6,997 nucleotides of DNA. Source: Deltaproteobacteria bacterium (GTDB taxonomy: Bacteria; Desulfobacterota; Desulfobacteria; C00003060). Below, in pieces: positions 1 to 5,677 of this stretch. Each line of letters opens with the position of its first letter. Within the stretch, counting starts at the first letter, position 1. The DNA is taken from contig DAOUWN010000112.1 in assembly GCA_030667105.1 (NCBI GenBank), forward strand, positions 1-6,997, in the 5' to 3' direction. The notes under the pieces are model-generated. The model was not told where the DNA came from and ran no database searches. It saw only the letters and a program-made list of their open reading frames with translations. The position numbers were made by a program, and so were the translations under genes.

Positions 1-88
1 ACTCATCATCCAGGACCGTGCCCTTAAAACCAACCATAAGGCGCTGGCCGGCCAACTGCTCATCAGTCAGGGCATTTACCTCGAACAT
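1..88 (-). CDS. nagZ: Beta-N-acetylhexosaminidase (NagZ-like, glycoside hydrolase family 3), N-terminal 29 codons only
   Basis: The reading frame starts at the ATG complementary to 86-88 and runs off the left edge, so only the first 29 residues are visible. They include LAGQRLMVGFKGT, which matches the opening of NagZ-type family 3 hydrolases, where a QRLMVGF-like motif precedes the first strand of the TIM barrel. These enzymes remove N-acetylglucosamine from muropeptides during peptidoglycan recycling. The start is supported by GGAG (complement of 95-98) six bases upstream. No signal peptide is seen, which fits a cytoplasmic NagZ. It is the last of three small-to-large leftward genes, 29 bases after the stop of the Cys-rich ORF. 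The catalytic region lies outside the window, so another family 3 enzyme remains possible. Confidence 0.72.
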   Translation of the reverse strand, partial: MFEVNALTDEQLAGQRLMVGFKGTVLDDE

Positions 89-117
89 GGTTATCTCCTA
101 TGAAAAGAAAAAGCCTC

Positions 118-303
118 CTAGGCCACGGAGCGTACATCCTGATATTTACTAAGCGAACAGTGAACTGCTGCCACCCTTTGAAACTCGTCAATCTTGCTGC
201 ACCCCTTGACATAAGGGCAGACAACCCCGCTCGTAAACAACCCACAGTGCAAACAAGGGCTATTCTTAAGTATATCCAGGTTCGGCTCAGCCCTCTGTTT
301 CAT
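118..303 (-). CDS. Small Cys-rich hypothetical protein (61 aa)
   Basis: I do not recognise a named family. The product has five cysteines, C17-x2-C20-x8-C29-x5-C35 and C49, with the core CLHCG...CPY...CSKIDEF, a spacing that suggests a small zinc- or iron-sulfur-binding protein. The sequence is not low-complexity and the frame is open to position 375. An alternative start at 375 would give 85 residues but has no clear ribosome site. The ATG at 301-303 has GGTGGGG upstream, although that site lies in a perfect TGGTGG/CCACCA hairpin. The gene ends 29 bases before the NagZ-like start on the same strand, so the two could share a transcript. Function unknown; metal binding is inferred from the cysteines only. 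Confidence 0.5.
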   Translation of the reverse strand: MKQRAEPNLDILKNSPCLHCGLFTSGVVCPYVKGCSKIDEFQRVAAVHCSLSKYQDVRSVA

Positions 304-317
304 GGTGGACCCCACCA
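303..317. repeat. Perfect hairpin over the start of the Cys-rich ORF
   Basis: TGGTGG at 303-308 and CCACCA at 312-317 are exact complements around a three-base loop. Read on the minus strand, the stem contains the GGTGG ribosome-site candidate and touches the start codon at 303. If formed in the mRNA it would hinder initiation at that codon, or it may indicate that the true start is at 375. Confidence 0.4.
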
Positions 318-517
318 CTTTCGGGTCTCGTTCCTGGCTTCGCCTACCCCATATGACAAACAGCTTATCTTTCATCGAGTTTCACTATCCGGAAATCACA
401 CTAAACTGCTTTCTAACGCATTTTCCGTTTTTTTATCACAATTTGGTCTATTTGGGAAAGCTTTGTCTCGTGAATTCGTAAGCGGGGGCGAGAGCTGAGT
501 AGATTTGTTGGATAGTC

Positions 518-901
518 TTAAGAAATGGCTTTTCTTCGATCTCGTAAGATACGTTGATCGTTGTCTGAGGAAAGACTAACAATGACGCCTTCCCTTACAC
601 TTCTTCGACGATCCTGCTTGTTCTTCCTTCTGTCCTTGCGGACCGCACTTTTCCCGGCAGGAAGAGCAACTTGTTCTACTGGTGGGTTGTTCTTGACGGG
701 TGATGTGCCACCAACAATTATGTCCACATCTACAAAATCCACCCTATAAACCTCCTTATCCGATACTTCTCTTATCGGTACTGTCATGAAATCCTTTAGG
801 GTTTGTTTCAAGACAGTTATCTGGAGATCATTCCCACGGGGCTTAAAAGGTCTTCCTGGCGTCTGGGCAGGCCTTCGCGTCACCGGCAGAACTTCTTGCA
901 T
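518..901 (-). CDS. Basic Arg-rich hypothetical protein (127 aa)
   Basis: No named family is recognised. The N-terminal part has a Pro-rich stretch (PGRPFKPRGND) followed by a likely amphipathic helix. The middle holds VYRVDFVDVDIIVGG, and the last 45 residues are strongly basic, with repeated DRR motifs and the segment SVREGVIVSLS between them. There is no signal peptide or membrane segment. The Arg clusters recall the RRxxxR motif that opens PilZ domains, but the protein is too short to contain a PilZ barrel, so this is only a resemblance. Start choice is uncertain. ATG at 899-901 keeps the whole coding-like region, but its GGGAGG sits directly against the codon. ATG at 785-787 (89 residues) has AAAGGA at normal distance. 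The open frame reaches the inverted repeat at 942-966, which may have removed the original upstream region. Confidence 0.5.
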   Translation of the reverse strand: MQEVLPVTRRPAQTPGRPFKPRGNDLQITVLKQTLKDFMTVPIREVSDKEVYRVDFVDVDIIVGGTSPVKNNPPVEQVALPAGKSAVRKDRRKNKQDRRRSVREGVIVSLSSDNDQRILRDRRKAIS

Positions 902-941
902 CCTCCCGCGTTGTCCTATAAAAGGACGAAAGTCAATTAAA

Positions 942-1103
942 CGGTGATGTCCCCATTTTGCTGACAATTATGTTTTGACGTTGGCAGCATGCACCGGACC
1001 GACGAAAAAAATGCAATATTGACACACAAAATGTCAACAATGGCGACAGGCACAACTAGACTCGCAAACAATGTGGCATGTCAATTAAATGGGGACATCA
1101 CCG
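942..1103. mobile_element. Inverted-repeat element (MITE/REP-like), 162 bp
   Basis: The arms are 942-966 and 1079-1103, each 25 bases. They match at 22 of 25 positions when one is reverse-complemented, and both contain ATGGGGACATCACCG reading outward. Between them lies a smaller hairpin, TTGACA (1019-1024) with TGTCAA (1032-1037), and a degenerate third copy of the arm motif around 1032-1053 (TGTCAA...GACAGGCAC). No reading frame of transposase size is inside, so it would be a non-autonomous unit. Such GGGGACA-containing palindromes resemble repeats associated with REP-type (RAYT/IS200-like) transposases; that link is inferred. Its right arm ends eight bases before the mscS remnant begins, and its left arm lies upstream of the basic leftward ORF. 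No clear target duplication is seen. Confidence 0.5.
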
Positions 1104-1110
1104 AATATTT

Positions 1111-1696
1111 GATGAAGGCCATTTCATCGTATTTAACAACTGGGCCGGCACGGTAAAACGGATCGCCACGTTCAGGACGTATCTGGAGCTTTTCTCGGAT
1201 ATGACCACGGTATCCATTCCCAACTCAGATTTTGTAAAGGGTGTGGTCAAGACATACTAAGGCCGAACCAAATTCATGTACAAATGGGATCTGGATTTAG
1301 CCCTATGACATTACACCCCAGAGAATTCAGGAACTGGTTGTGAGACTGAGGGAACTCATCACGAACAAGTCAGAGGTCAATCAGGACATGTGCTGGATTT
1401 ACCTTGAACGCCTGGACCGTTACTCCAAAGTCGTGCGGGGCTGGTTTCAGGTAAATCTTCCTAGTTGGGCCGAATCCCTGTTTTACGGCAATAAGGTTCT
1501 CCACGATATTCAGCTTGTCTTTGAATCCATGCATATCCCCTTTGCCTTCCCCACCCAAACACTCCTCTTGAATCGAGATAATCCGCTTGAAGGCGCGGAA
1601 AATCAAGATCCGGTCTCCGCGGTGTTGACCGAATCAGATGAGGACAGCACGCACCCTACATCCCCTTGCAGGCCTCGACATCTTGAAGGAGACTGA
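1111..1696 (+). pseudogene. mscS-family mechanosensitive channel remnant, 5'-truncated and frameshifted
   Basis: Two frames together read as the cytoplasmic half of a small-conductance mechanosensitive channel. The first frame (1111-1257) gives EGHFIVFNNWAGTVKRI and VSIPNSDFVKGVV, matching the MscS beta domain. A shift at about 1258 moves to the second frame, which continues KAEPNS and then, after an in-frame TAG at 1298-1300, TPQRIQELVVRLRELI and the C-terminal alpha/beta domain ending FAFPTQTLLL. The pore helices are missing: MscS similarity begins immediately after the inverted repeat arm at 1079-1103, so an insertion or recombination probably removed the 5' half. The remaining 396 bases after the TAG are open to the TGA at 1694-1696, suggesting fairly recent decay. 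The intact family opens under membrane tension to release solutes during hypo-osmotic shock; this copy cannot make a channel. Confidence 0.8.
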
Positions 1697-1702
1697 GGAA
1701 AG

Positions 1703-2449
1703 ATGCTGAAAATGGCAAACACGAAGAAGAAACTGATATGTCTGCTTATCTGCATGATGGGCCCTTTTATGTTTGGTGTCACATGTAGGGCAGAAAACCC
1801 CTTTTTCCAAAGCTTTGAAAAGCGACGTGAGCGCATGGTAAGAACTCAAATTGAAGCAAGGGGAATTACTAACAAGAAAGTCTTGAAGGCATTAAGAAAG
1901 GTTGAAAGGCACAAATTCGTTCCCAAGGAATATCAATGGCAAGCATATGGAGATTGTCCATTGCCAATCGGGGAGGGACAAACCATATCCCAGCCCTATA
2001 TCGTTGCTCTCATGACGGAGGTTTTGGATTTGGACAGCGCCAAAAAGGTGCTTGAAATTGGCACAGGTTCCGGTTATCAGGCAGCAATATTGGCAGAAAT
2101 ATGCGAAAGCGTATGTACGATCGAACTAATTGGTGTGCTTGGGAAAAAGGCAAAAAAACTGTTGGCTGATTTGGGGTATGAGAATATTAACGTCAAAATT
2201 GGTGACGGATACCAAGGATGGAAAGAATATGGCCCCTTTGATGCCATCATCGTGACATGTGCTCCTTCACACATTCCACAACCGCTTCAAGACCAGTTGG
2301 CAGAAGGTGGCAAAATGGTCATTCCTGTTGGAAAAAAATTCACGCAGGAATTGGTGCTCCTGACCAAGCAAAAAGGGAAAATAAAGAAAAAAGACATCAT
2401 TCCCGTGAGATTTGTTCCGATGATGGGAAAAGATGGGAAGGCATACTAA
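1703..2449 (+). CDS. pcm: Protein-L-isoaspartate O-methyltransferase with signal peptide
   Basis: The enzyme methylates isoaspartyl residues in aged proteins using S-adenosylmethionine and so starts their repair (EC 2.1.1.77). Family motifs are present in order: GQTISQPYIVALMTE (92-106), the SAM-binding loop VLEIGTGSGYQAA (116-128), GDGYQGW (167-173), FDAIIVTCAP (179-188), GGKMVIPVG (202-210) and VRFVPM near the C-terminus (235-240). Unlike the cytoplasmic E. coli enzyme (about 208 aa), this one has about 30 extra N-terminal residues with a KKK patch, a hydrophobic stretch and a possible cleavage after CRA, predicting export. GAGGA at 1695-1699 serves the ATG at 1703, or less closely the ATG at 1712. 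It begins seven bases after the mscS remnant stop, so it may once have been co-transcribed with that gene. It converges on rho. Confidence 0.9.
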   Translation: MLKMANTKKKLICLLICMMGPFMFGVTCRAENPFFQSFEKRRERMVRTQIEARGITNKKVLKALRKVERHKFVPKEYQWQAYGDCPLPIGEGQTISQPYIVALMTEVLDLDSAKKVLEIGTGSGYQAAILAEICESVCTIELIGVLGKKAKKLLADLGYENINVKIGDGYQGWKEYGPFDAIIVTCAPSHIPQPLQDQLAEGGKMVIPVGKKFTQELVLLTKQKGKIKKKDIIPVRFVPMMGKDGKAY

Positions 2450-2467
2450 GGGCTCGCTCAAAAATAA

Positions 2468-2511
2468 CTTCAGAACTGAAGATGTCCGCAGTAGGCCGTC
2501 AGAATCCGGAC
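2468..2511. other. Two short hairpins between convergent pcm and rho
   Basis: CTTCAG/CTGAAG (2468-2481) and GTCCG/CGGAC (2484-2488 with 2507-2511) can form small stems in the 61-base gap between the two stops. Neither has a following T-run, so they are not classic intrinsic terminators. They may help stop or stabilise transcripts from both sides, but this is weak. Confidence 0.25.
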
Positions 2512-3614
2512 TACTTTGCCAAGGGGATACTTTGAAGAAATTCCTCGTTGGCGGGGTATGACTCAAGGGCATTGAGCAGCGAGGTCATCGCGTCTTTGGG
2601 TTTGCGGTCTACAAGGCCCCGTCGAATGGTGGCAAGGCGCTTAATATCGTCAGGGTCATACAATCTTTCCTCCTTTCGGGTCCCGCTGGCGGCCACGTTG
2701 ATGGCCGGAAAAATCCTTGCTTCGGCAAGCCCGCGATCGAGAACGATTTCGCTGTTGCCGGTGCCCTTGAATTCCTCGAAGATAAGCTGATCCATGCGTG
2801 ACCCAGTGTCGATTAGGGCTGTGGCGATGATGGTGAGGGATCCGCCGTCTTCAATGTTGCGCGCAAGCCCGAAAAAGCGGCGAGGAATCTCCAGGGCCCC
2901 TGCATCCAAACCGCCGGACAGTGTTCGACCTCTTCCTCTGCCCTTAAGGTTGAAGACCCTGCCCATACGCGTCAGACTGTCAACAAGCACCACTATATCG
3001 CGGCCACACTCAAGCTCGGTGCGCACATGAGCAAGCAGCAGTTCAGCCAATCCCACATGTTCGTCGATGATGCGATCGCTGGAACTCGCGATGACTTCTG
3101 CGTCTACGGCGCGACGGAAGTAAGTGACTTCTTCGGGCCGCTCATCGATGAGTAGTACGAGAATGCGCGTTTGAGGATCACCGGCGTGGATGGCCCTGGC
3201 AATTTGCTCCAGCAGAGTGGTTTTTCCGGCCTTGGGAGGTGAGACAATCAAGCCCCGGGTGCCCTTGCCGATGGGCGCCACGAGATCGACAACGCGCATA
3301 CTCGTCTCCCCTGTGGCGGCGAGTTGGAACCTCTCGCATGGATCTATGGCAATAAGACGGGTGTAAGGGGTTCGTCTTTTGAACTGTTCAGAGGTGAGAC
3401 CGCAGACCGATTCAACGATGGCCAGTTGCGATGCCTTTTTATCCTTCCTCACTGAACCTGTGACACTGGCGCCTTGGACGAGATTGTTTTCCCTCACGAG
3501 CCTGGCCGATACCACAATTTCATTGGAACCGGGGCCAAAGGGCCGCAACAGGTCACACAGTACGCCACCACCGCTTTTCGTTAGTTTCAGTATGCCGCTA
3601 GCTCTGTCGGGCAT
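2511..3614 (-). CDS. rho: Transcription termination factor Rho, short divergent form (367 aa)
   Basis: Rho is a hexameric RNA-dependent ATPase that releases RNA polymerase. The motor is well preserved: Walker A SPPKAGKT (125-132), Walker B with catalytic Glu in [11 protein letters not shown] (154-164), the Q-loop region ending [10 protein letters not shown] (232-241), [20 protein letters not shown], the R-loop FKGTGN (282-287), and SGTRKEE with the arginine finger at R313. The usual Rho_N helical domain is absent; the protein opens directly with the OB-like RNA-binding domain. In that domain the aromatic residues that contact RNA in E. coli (F62, F64, Y80, Y110) align with G, V, V and a non-aromatic residue, so primary-site binding is probably altered. 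ATG at 3614 is preferred because GGGGAGG lies nine bases upstream; a GTG at 3662 would add 16 residues without such a site. It is probably a second, specialised Rho, since a canonical copy usually exists in such genomes. Confidence 0.92.
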   Translation of the reverse strand: MPDRASGILKLTKSGGGVLCDLLRPFGPGSNEIVVSARLVRENNLVQGASVTGSVRKDKKASQLAIVESVCGLTSEQFKRRTPYTRLIAIDPCERFQLAATGETSMRVVDLVAPIGKGTRGLIVSPPKAGKTTLLEQIARAIHAGDPQTRILVLLIDERPEEVTYFRRAVDAEVIASSSDRIIDEHVGLAELLLAHVRTELECGRDIVVLVDSLTRMGRVFNLKGRGRGRTLSGGLDAGALEIPRRFFGLARNIEDGGSLTIIATALIDTGSRMDQLIFEEFKGTGNSEIVLDRGLAEARIFPAINVAASGTRKEERLYDPDDIKRLATIRRGLVDRKPKDAMTSLLNALESYPANEEFLQSIPLAK

Positions 3615-3732
3615 AAAAACGGACCTCCCCGCAAATGACAAAGGTCGAGCACAACCTCGCACATGGACTTTCCATAAATTTCAGGCAATTGAACGCTTGT
3701 TAGGGTAAGTTCTCAATAAGTTGGGGTTTGCC

Positions 3733-3780
3733 CCCTCACCCTGCGCTCTCCCCCGCAGGCGGAGAGCGTTTGGATGAGGG
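3733..3780. repeat. CCCTCA...TGAGGG intergenic hairpin repeat
   Basis: Outer arms CCCTCA (3733-3738) and TGAGGG (3775-3780) enclose inner arms CGCTCTCC (3744-3751) and GGAGAGCG (3761-3768), with the loop CCCGCAGGC. The same kind of C/T-rich and G/A-rich imperfect palindrome is scattered through many proteobacterial genomes between genes. It sits about 120 bases upstream of rho and well before the rightward genes. Whether it acts as a transcript end or is only a dispersed repeat cannot be told here. Confidence 0.6.
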
Positions 3781-3984
3781 AGATCACGCGAACCTCAGAT
3801 TTTTTTGATAAGTTACTTGGTAGGTACATAATTACATCAGATGGCAGGATTTGTCAAATCCTTGGGCAGGCTTTCGATTATGCAATGAGAGTCGACGATA
3901 TTTCGGACTCTATTGGTTGTTGATCAGGCCGTTCAGCGCTATGATTCGCTCGGAATCCGTCATCTTCTCGAGTCAGGCTTTCGA
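3781..3984. other. Non-coding stretch with small dyads and a direct repeat
   Basis: The gene-free interval between rho and the antitoxin-like leader runs from 3615 to 4020; this entry covers its middle. Visible structure is a perfect dyad GGATTTG-T-CAAATCC (3847-3861), a possible stem AGAGTC/GACTCT near 3888-3911, and a 13-base direct repeat CAGGCTTTCGATT at 3867-3879 and 3974-3986. The second repeat copy overlaps the -35 box of the promoter candidate. I see no gene here. Confidence 0.4.
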
Positions 3985-4013
3985 TTGACACATATGGACA
4001 AGTAGTGCATATT
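3985..4013 (+). promoter_or_regulatory. Candidate sigma-70 promoter for the leader ORF and yidD
   Basis: A perfect -35 box TTGACA (3985-3990), a 17-base spacer and CATATT (4008-4013; 4 of 6 matches to TATAAT, preceded by TG). Transcription would start around 4020, almost exactly at the ATG at 4021, so the first ORF would be leaderless. Two copies of GAxACATATGRR (near 3988-3999 and 4014-4025) flank the promoter and could be operator half-sites of an autoregulated antitoxin-type repressor; this is inferred. Confidence 0.5.
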
Positions 4014-4020
4014 GATACAT

Positions 4021-4107
4021 ATGAGAACAACGTTAAATATAGATGACGAGATACCTCGTCGCTGTGTATGGGGAAGGAAAGTTACTGTATTCCGACTCAC
4101 AAGATGA
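4021..4107 (+). CDS. 28-aa leader ORF starting like a VapB-type ribbon-helix-helix antitoxin (probable remnant)
   Basis: The first ten residues, MRTTLNIDDE, are the typical opening strand of VapB-family (ribbon-helix-helix) antitoxins, which bind DNA through that strand and repress their own operon. After residue 11 the sequence (IPRRCVWGRK...) no longer resembles the family, and the frame stops at 4107, far short of the usual 60-80 residues, so helices are missing. No toxin gene follows. The TGA overlaps the ATG of the YidD-domain gene (ATGA at 4104-4107), an arrangement typical of translational coupling. There is no ribosome site, but the promoter position predicts a leaderless start. It could be a decayed antitoxin captured as a leader peptide, or a chance match over ten residues. 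Confidence 0.4.
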   Translation: MRTTLNIDDEIPRRCVWGRKVTVFRLTR

Positions 4108-4514
4108 AAAAGGTTAGGTTTGTTCTCACTATTTTCTTGTTCATGTTTGCCACAGCGGTCATGGCCCAGGATGATGCCATGAAGGGCCCGTGGCAAGCCC
4201 CAGGGCTAAACGCTGCACGCCAGGAGGGGGAAAAAGATGCATCGAATCCAGGGACTTCGCTGGTCAAATTCTATAGAAAGTATCTTTCGCCCGTTGCCGG
4301 GGGGCGGTGCCCGATGTATCCCTCTTGCTCTCAGTACAGCATTGAATGTTTCAGTAAACATGGCTTGCTCATGGGCTGGATCATGACGTGGGATCGTCTT
4401 TACCGGTGTGGCAGAGACGAGTTAGGACGGTCTCCATGGGTTTTTGTGAACGGGCGGCAAAAGTGCTATGATCCAGTAAAAAACAATGATTTCTGGTGGA
4501 GTGATGGGAGATAA
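4104..4514 (+). CDS. yidD: YidD-domain protein with signal peptide (136 aa)
   Basis: Residues 56-102 match the YidD family (membrane protein insertion efficiency factor): FYRKYLSPVAGGRCPMYPSCSQYS, then HGLLMGW and a final RC, with C69, C75 and C102 at the conserved places and YDPV (122-125) near the end. Classical YidD has 70-90 residues and lies on the inner face of the cytoplasmic membrane near YidC. Here residues 1-21 form a good signal peptide (MKK, hydrophobic core, AVMA before QDD) and a 30-residue polar linker follows, predicting an exported protein and so a different role. The start at 4104 is chosen because it places the signal peptide at the N-terminus and overlaps the upstream stop; an in-frame ATG at 4068 would add 12 residues. 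It stands apart from rpmH/rnpA/yidC, the usual neighbours, and converges on the permease gene. Confidence 0.85.
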   Translation: MKKVRFVLTIFLFMFATAVMAQDDAMKGPWQAPGLNAARQEGEKDASNPGTSLVKFYRKYLSPVAGGRCPMYPSCSQYSIECFSKHGLLMGWIMTWDRLYRCGRDELGRSPWVFVNGRQKCYDPVKNNDFWWSDGR

Positions 4515-4624
4515 AGGATTTCAAGTAGTTGTCACGAGCAACATCGTGCTGTGGACCGGAAACGCTGGTGCAGATATTGCTCTGCGGCCACAAGGCCAAT
4601 GTGCTTAGCGCCTGATATTTCTGA

Positions 4625-5353
4625 TCAAATATATCCGATATTATCAACAAACATCTTTATCCCTATAAGCAAAAGGGCCACAAGCACTGCCTTTCTAACT
4701 GTTTCCTCTCTCAAGCGAAGAAGCAGTCTTCTACCCGTAAAAACCCCGAGAAAAGCAACAGCGACCAGTGGTATGATCCACAACGTGTGACTGTGGTAAA
4801 GGGCGCCTCGATACACATACACGCTGATGCGGGATACATCCACCATGATGGCGATGGCAGCGGCCGTAGCAACATAGGCCTCTCTTTTTAGAAAGGTGGA
4901 GATAAGAAACATGCTCCGGATGGCCCCGCCAACACCGATCAGCCCGGAAGTCAGACCAGAGATCAAGCCTCCAATGGCCAGGATACTGTCGTTTTCGGGG
5001 ATATGTAATCTTGGCCTGAAAAGGGAATAGAGAGAAAATAGAACCAGAAATAGAGAGAAAAGGATAGTAATCAAACGAACATCAACAGATCCGAAGATCC
5101 ATGCTCCAACCAGAGCTGAGATGACGCTGGGCAGTCCATAAACAAGAACGAGGCGCAGGTTGATGCTCTTTCTCATCAGTGCAAATTTGGTCAGATTATT
5201 TGCAAAATGAAAAAAGGCCACCAATACAATGGCAGCCTTTATGTCAATGACCATGGCCACAAATGGCGTGAGGATGGTTGCAGACCCGAATCCTGTGGTA
5301 GTGGCTATCATTGCCGCAGCAAAGGCGATAATAAGCACAAACACCAAGTCCAT
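4625..5353 (-). CDS. TauE/SafE family permease (DUF81), 242 aa
   Basis: An inner-membrane protein with about seven to eight hydrophobic segments in two related halves. The family signature glycines occur twice: TGFGSATILTP (20-30) and GLTSGLIGVGGAIRSMFLI (133-151). Family members are thought to export sulfite, sulfoacetate or other small sulfur-containing or organic anions; the substrate of this one cannot be told. In a sulfur-metabolising organism sulfite or a sulfonate is a natural guess, but it is only that. The start at 5353 has GGGAGG eight to nine bases upstream; the longer frame to 5440 would add a polar, repeat-derived N-terminus and is less likely. It is transcribed away from the flgM pair and toward yidD, with a 110-base gap and no strong terminator. 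Confidence 0.88.
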   Translation of the reverse strand: MDLVFVLIIAFAAAMIATTTGFGSATILTPFVAMVIDIKAAIVLVAFFHFANNLTKFALMRKSINLRLVLVYGLPSVISALVGAWIFGSVDVRLITILFSLFLVLFSLYSLFRPRLHIPENDSILAIGGLISGLTSGLIGVGGAIRSMFLISTFLKREAYVATAAAIAIMVDVSRISVYVYRGALYHSHTLWIIPLVAVAFLGVFTGRRLLLRLREETVRKAVLVALLLIGIKMFVDNIGYI

Positions 5354-5378
5354 AAAGCCTCCCTCAAAAAAGCTCAAA

Positions 5379-5441
5379 GTTGAAAGCTCAAGGCTGAAAG
5401 GGGAAGAGAAATCTCCTTGCAGTGAGCTTTGGGCTTTCAAC
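5379..5441. repeat. Imperfect inverted repeat upstream of the permease gene
   Basis: GTTGAAAGCTCAAGGCT (5379-5395) pairs with AGCTTTGGGCTTTCAAC (5425-5441) at 15 of 17 positions, with a 29-base loop. Short tandem-like GAAAGCT/CTGAAAG units make up the left arm. It lies 26 bases before the permease start, probably in its leader, and could form a stem in the mRNA or be a dispersed repeat. Confidence 0.5.
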
Positions 5442-5443
5442 CC

Positions 5444-5485
5444 ATGATATCAGTATCATCTTAGGCTCGCAAACCAAACTTTGGT
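5444..5485. repeat. Two compact dyads in the divergent intergenic region
   Basis: ATGATA-TCAG-TATCAT (5444-5459) and ACCAAA-C-TTTGGT (5473-5485) are both perfect. Their size suits a dimeric regulator or a small hairpin. They lie between the leftward permease and the rightward flgM pair. The rest of this gap (5486-5630) shows nothing I can support. Confidence 0.35.
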
Positions 5486-5630
5486 CACCGTTGAAGCGGC
5501 CGTGTTTTCGAAAAGCTAGTTGTTCCGATATTCTATTATGTCAGCTTGTTATGCGAAGTTGCCTCAACCAAACCTGTCCCGTCCGGGAAATATATCAAAA
5601 GCCTGGCATATTCTTCCTGCCCCTTTTTCC

Positions 5631-5657
5631 TAAAGTTTCCTTGCAATGATCCGATAG
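5631..5657 (+). promoter_or_regulatory. Sigma-28 (FliA) flagellar promoter
   Basis: TAAAGTTT (5631-5638) is a perfect sigma-28 -35 box. After an 11-base spacer, TCCGATAG (5650-5657) matches GCCGATAA at six of eight positions. The predicted start of transcription, about 5664, leaves a very short leader with GGGAGA (5665-5670) just before the ATG at 5678. This places the pair under late flagellar control, as expected for flgM copies that feed back on FliA. Confidence 0.72.
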
Positions 5658-5677
5658 ATTTACTGGGAGAACTGGTT

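Noticed and set aside
420..440. T-run at 428-434 as an intrinsic terminator
   Set aside because: No stable GC-rich stem precedes it, and no plus-strand gene ends there.
100..498. Long plus-strand open frame opposite the Cys-rich ORF
   Set aside because: It lacks a ribosome site and any family resemblance, and the opposite strand shows a patterned Cys-rich protein.
1078..1110. MSIKWGHHR start as a separate small gene
   Set aside because: The first residues come from the inverted repeat; the same peptide appears from the other arm at 942-966. The rest is the mscS remnant.
3910..3963. A 17-codon minus-strand ORF beginning MTDSERIIALNGL
   Set aside because: Too short, no well-placed ribosome site and no family resemblance.
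4515..4624. Terminator between convergent yidD and permease genes
   Set aside because: Only weak stems (CACGA/TCGTG and GGCC/GGCC) without T-runs are seen.
5601..5625. TGGCAT...CTGC, resembling a sigma-54 promoter upstream of the flgM pair
   Set aside because: The GG-to-GC spacing is two bases too long, and a much better sigma-28 promoter lies downstream.
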